The position numbers were made by a program, and so were the translations under genes. A stretch of DNA of 64,000 bases. Origin: Elmis aenea (taxonomy: Eukaryota; Arthropoda; Insecta; Coleoptera; Elmidae). Where the stretch lies: NCBI GenBank assembly GCA_947652605.1, contig OX393584.1, positions 31,235,467 to 31,299,466 of the forward strand, in the 5' to 3' direction. Numbering within the stretch: position 1 is the stretch's first letter; each line of letters begins with the position of its first letter. Shown here piece after piece: positions 62,158 through 64,000 of this stretch. The notes beneath the pieces are model-generated. The model saw only the letters and a list, made by a program, of their open reading frames with translations, had not been told where the DNA came from and ran no database searches.

Positions 62158-64000
62158 GTATATTTTAAAAATAATGTTTTGCTAATATTTAATTATCTAA
62201 CACTAACTGTACGTACCAGCCAACTAAAATTTCTAAACGAAAAATAAAGTATGCTTTTAATATTGTAAGACTTGCTGCACCTGCTAGAACAATGTGCAAT
62301 AACCTTAAATATGCGGGTAACAGGGTTTTAATTTAATTTTAATTTTAATTATTTATCATTTCTTCTACCCTTTAATTCGTCAAGATGACATTGTTAGGAC
62401 GCTTAAGAAGTCAAATAAATAATAAAGAAACGTGAGCCTTAAGATTTGTAGTAAGTTCGACTACAGTTTAGTTTATTAACACAACATAGACTGTGTCGAA
62501 ACAACTAGTTTCCATCAAAAGTTTTAAAAGTTTTTTTTTAATATAACTATAGTTTTGGTAATTAGATTTCGAAATTCTGCTTGGAGATCGGTTAAATAAG
62601 AGATAAATGGTGCTGGTCCAAATGGTTTGTAACTATCCTCAAGGGTATTAAAATAATAAAATTTAATTGTCCCACACAAGGTCCCAGATTTAATGAACAC
62701 CAAGTGTTTTAATTATGTTTTAATATCGGTTAGACGTCGTTGATGTATGTATAATTATAATAATATCACGTACTTTACACAAAATAACGTAGATTAATCA
62801 TTTACCAATGGAAACATATTAATAATAATCCGAAAGCCGAAGTAAACAGAATAGCAGAATGTGTCTAAAAAGTGTTTCAGTGGCTTAAAATATATCCTGT
62901 AGTTGACCGGTAATATTTGTATATATACTCTAAAAGTGTAAGAGGTCTGTGTACAATTTCAAGCTACCTGTCGTTTCATGTGACCTGCGTCTATTTTCAC
63001 AGCTTCGACTGGGGTGTTTACAGACACAGTCAAGCCGATTAAACTAAAACAAATATACAAATTCCACCTCTGCCTATCTTTATCTACACTTCACTTTATT
63101 TTATTCAATAACATTTTAAACTTAATACAATACATTTTGAGACCAAAACGAAGTTGAATTAAAAACACAAAAGTTGTCGAATGTTTGTGATCCTAGTTGT
63201 TTCCGTTTTTCAATCAACTCCGACGATGAAAAACTGCTTTTACAGGGATATCGTTGAGGTGTCCCTCTAACATAGTAAAAAGTTAATATAACCCGCTAAA
63301 TAGCTGTTTCATTCGAGACTTCAATTTTTACGTAGGTAGTTGGACCACCCTGTAGATACCTATACGATTAGTGGGAGCGTTTAATAGACGTTGAACTTTA
63401 TTCGGTCATTTAGCTTTCTGGAAATATGTTCATGAAGTAATTACCATCGTGATTTACTAACTGCTGATCGTGCTTTTCACAACAAACAAAATTTTTATTC
63501 TAAAGTATAGTGCTCTAGCTAATTTGTAGACAATCGATATAGAAGTTTGATATAAATTTGTCTTGAAAGAGGGTAATTCATAAAATTATTCATTTTATAC
63601 TACTTATTACTAATGTATTTGCTATCGTATACTTACTATGATATTGTAATTCACCAAACGACGAATTTTTTAAACTGTAACAGTCTAGAACTATTTTTTT
63701 TTTCTTCATCCGAGCTCTAATTTAATTGGTATAATTAATGTTGGCCCTGTGTATCAGTTATAATCGTGAGATTTCTATATAACTACGTTATTTACTTTTT
63801 ATCAACTGGGTTGATAGGTATCATGGTATATGAAAACAAATAACGGTATTTGTTTGGTTAGAGAGTAACAGATTATAGTATTTAATTTTAAAATATTTTG
63901 ATGCACGCAATGACACAGCAGTTAGTCAAATTATAATAATTAGGTATCACATTCAACAGTCATTATCACTAAAGACACCTGACGATTCGGGCAAAATTTC
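62158..64000 (+). other. Following intron, runs off the window
   Basis: AT-rich. A lone minus-strand CAGGGTGGTCCAAC terminus at about 63340-63353 is the only repeat signal. The rest of the gene lies beyond 64000. Confidence 0.45.

Noticed and set aside
1..64000. tRNA, rRNA, microRNA, CRISPR array or bacterial/phage gene
   Set aside because: No cloverleaf, rRNA block, regular spacer array or bacterial gene structure was noticed by eye. Small hairpin RNAs cannot be excluded without a folding scan.

Overview
This window is AT-rich eukaryotic DNA, almost certainly from an arthropod and most likely an insect. The evidence is GT-AG introns of 8 to 30 kb, degraded RTE-type and Jockey/R1-type non-LTR retrotransposons, and many short non-autonomous DNA transposons with hAT-, pogo- and TA-target-like ends. 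A beetle is my best guess from the style of the repeats, but nothing in the sequence proves the order. There are no operons, no bacterial genes and no CRISPR array. No long ORF stands as a complete gene.

The one host gene I can support lies on the plus strand and is cut by the right edge of the window. Its first coding exon (10248-10260, ATG plus ten bases) follows a CpG-rich stretch that looks like a promoter. It joins in phase to a 134-bp exon (18167-18300). A second candidate promoter and first coding exon lie near 19.3-20.06 kb (CDS 19903-20064). Both 5' routes end in phase 0, so either can be spliced to the shared exon 48883-49125 (exactly 81 codons) and then to a 48-bp micro-exon (62110-62157, 16 codons). 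The predicted N-terminal regions are rich in Ser, Thr and Pro and show no domain I recognise. The product is therefore unnamed; any folded domain must be encoded beyond 64000. Two promoters, very long first introns and disordered N-termini are the usual layout of large regulatory genes such as transcription factors or signalling scaffolds. That is inference only.

Layout. 1-3.1 kb: a Jockey-like 3' end with its A-rich tail, a 147-bp tandem repeat ending at a transposon-like terminus, and an RNase H fragment of an R1/Jockey-type element. 3.1-9.5 kb: intergenic, with the first copy of a hairpin repeat family (called A here) and a four-copy 184-bp satellite. 9.5-20.1 kb: both candidate promoters, three coding exons and a 0.6-kb inverted-repeat element. 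20.1-48.9 kb: one giant intron holding RTE fragments, family A copies 2 to 4, an inverted pair of composite repeats (family B) with a nested hAT-like MITE and an apparent empty site, and several TA-flanked MITEs. 48.9-64 kb: the shared exon, more repeats including an 18-bp GC-rich minisatellite, the micro-exon, and the start of the next intron.

I found no clearly new biological system. The most interesting points are the in-phase alternative first exons, an RTE fragment lying about 20 bp from a host splice acceptor, the long and short forms of repeat family A, the nested or empty insertion history of family B, and an unexplained open frame of about 140 codons without an ATG start on the minus strand near 60 kb.
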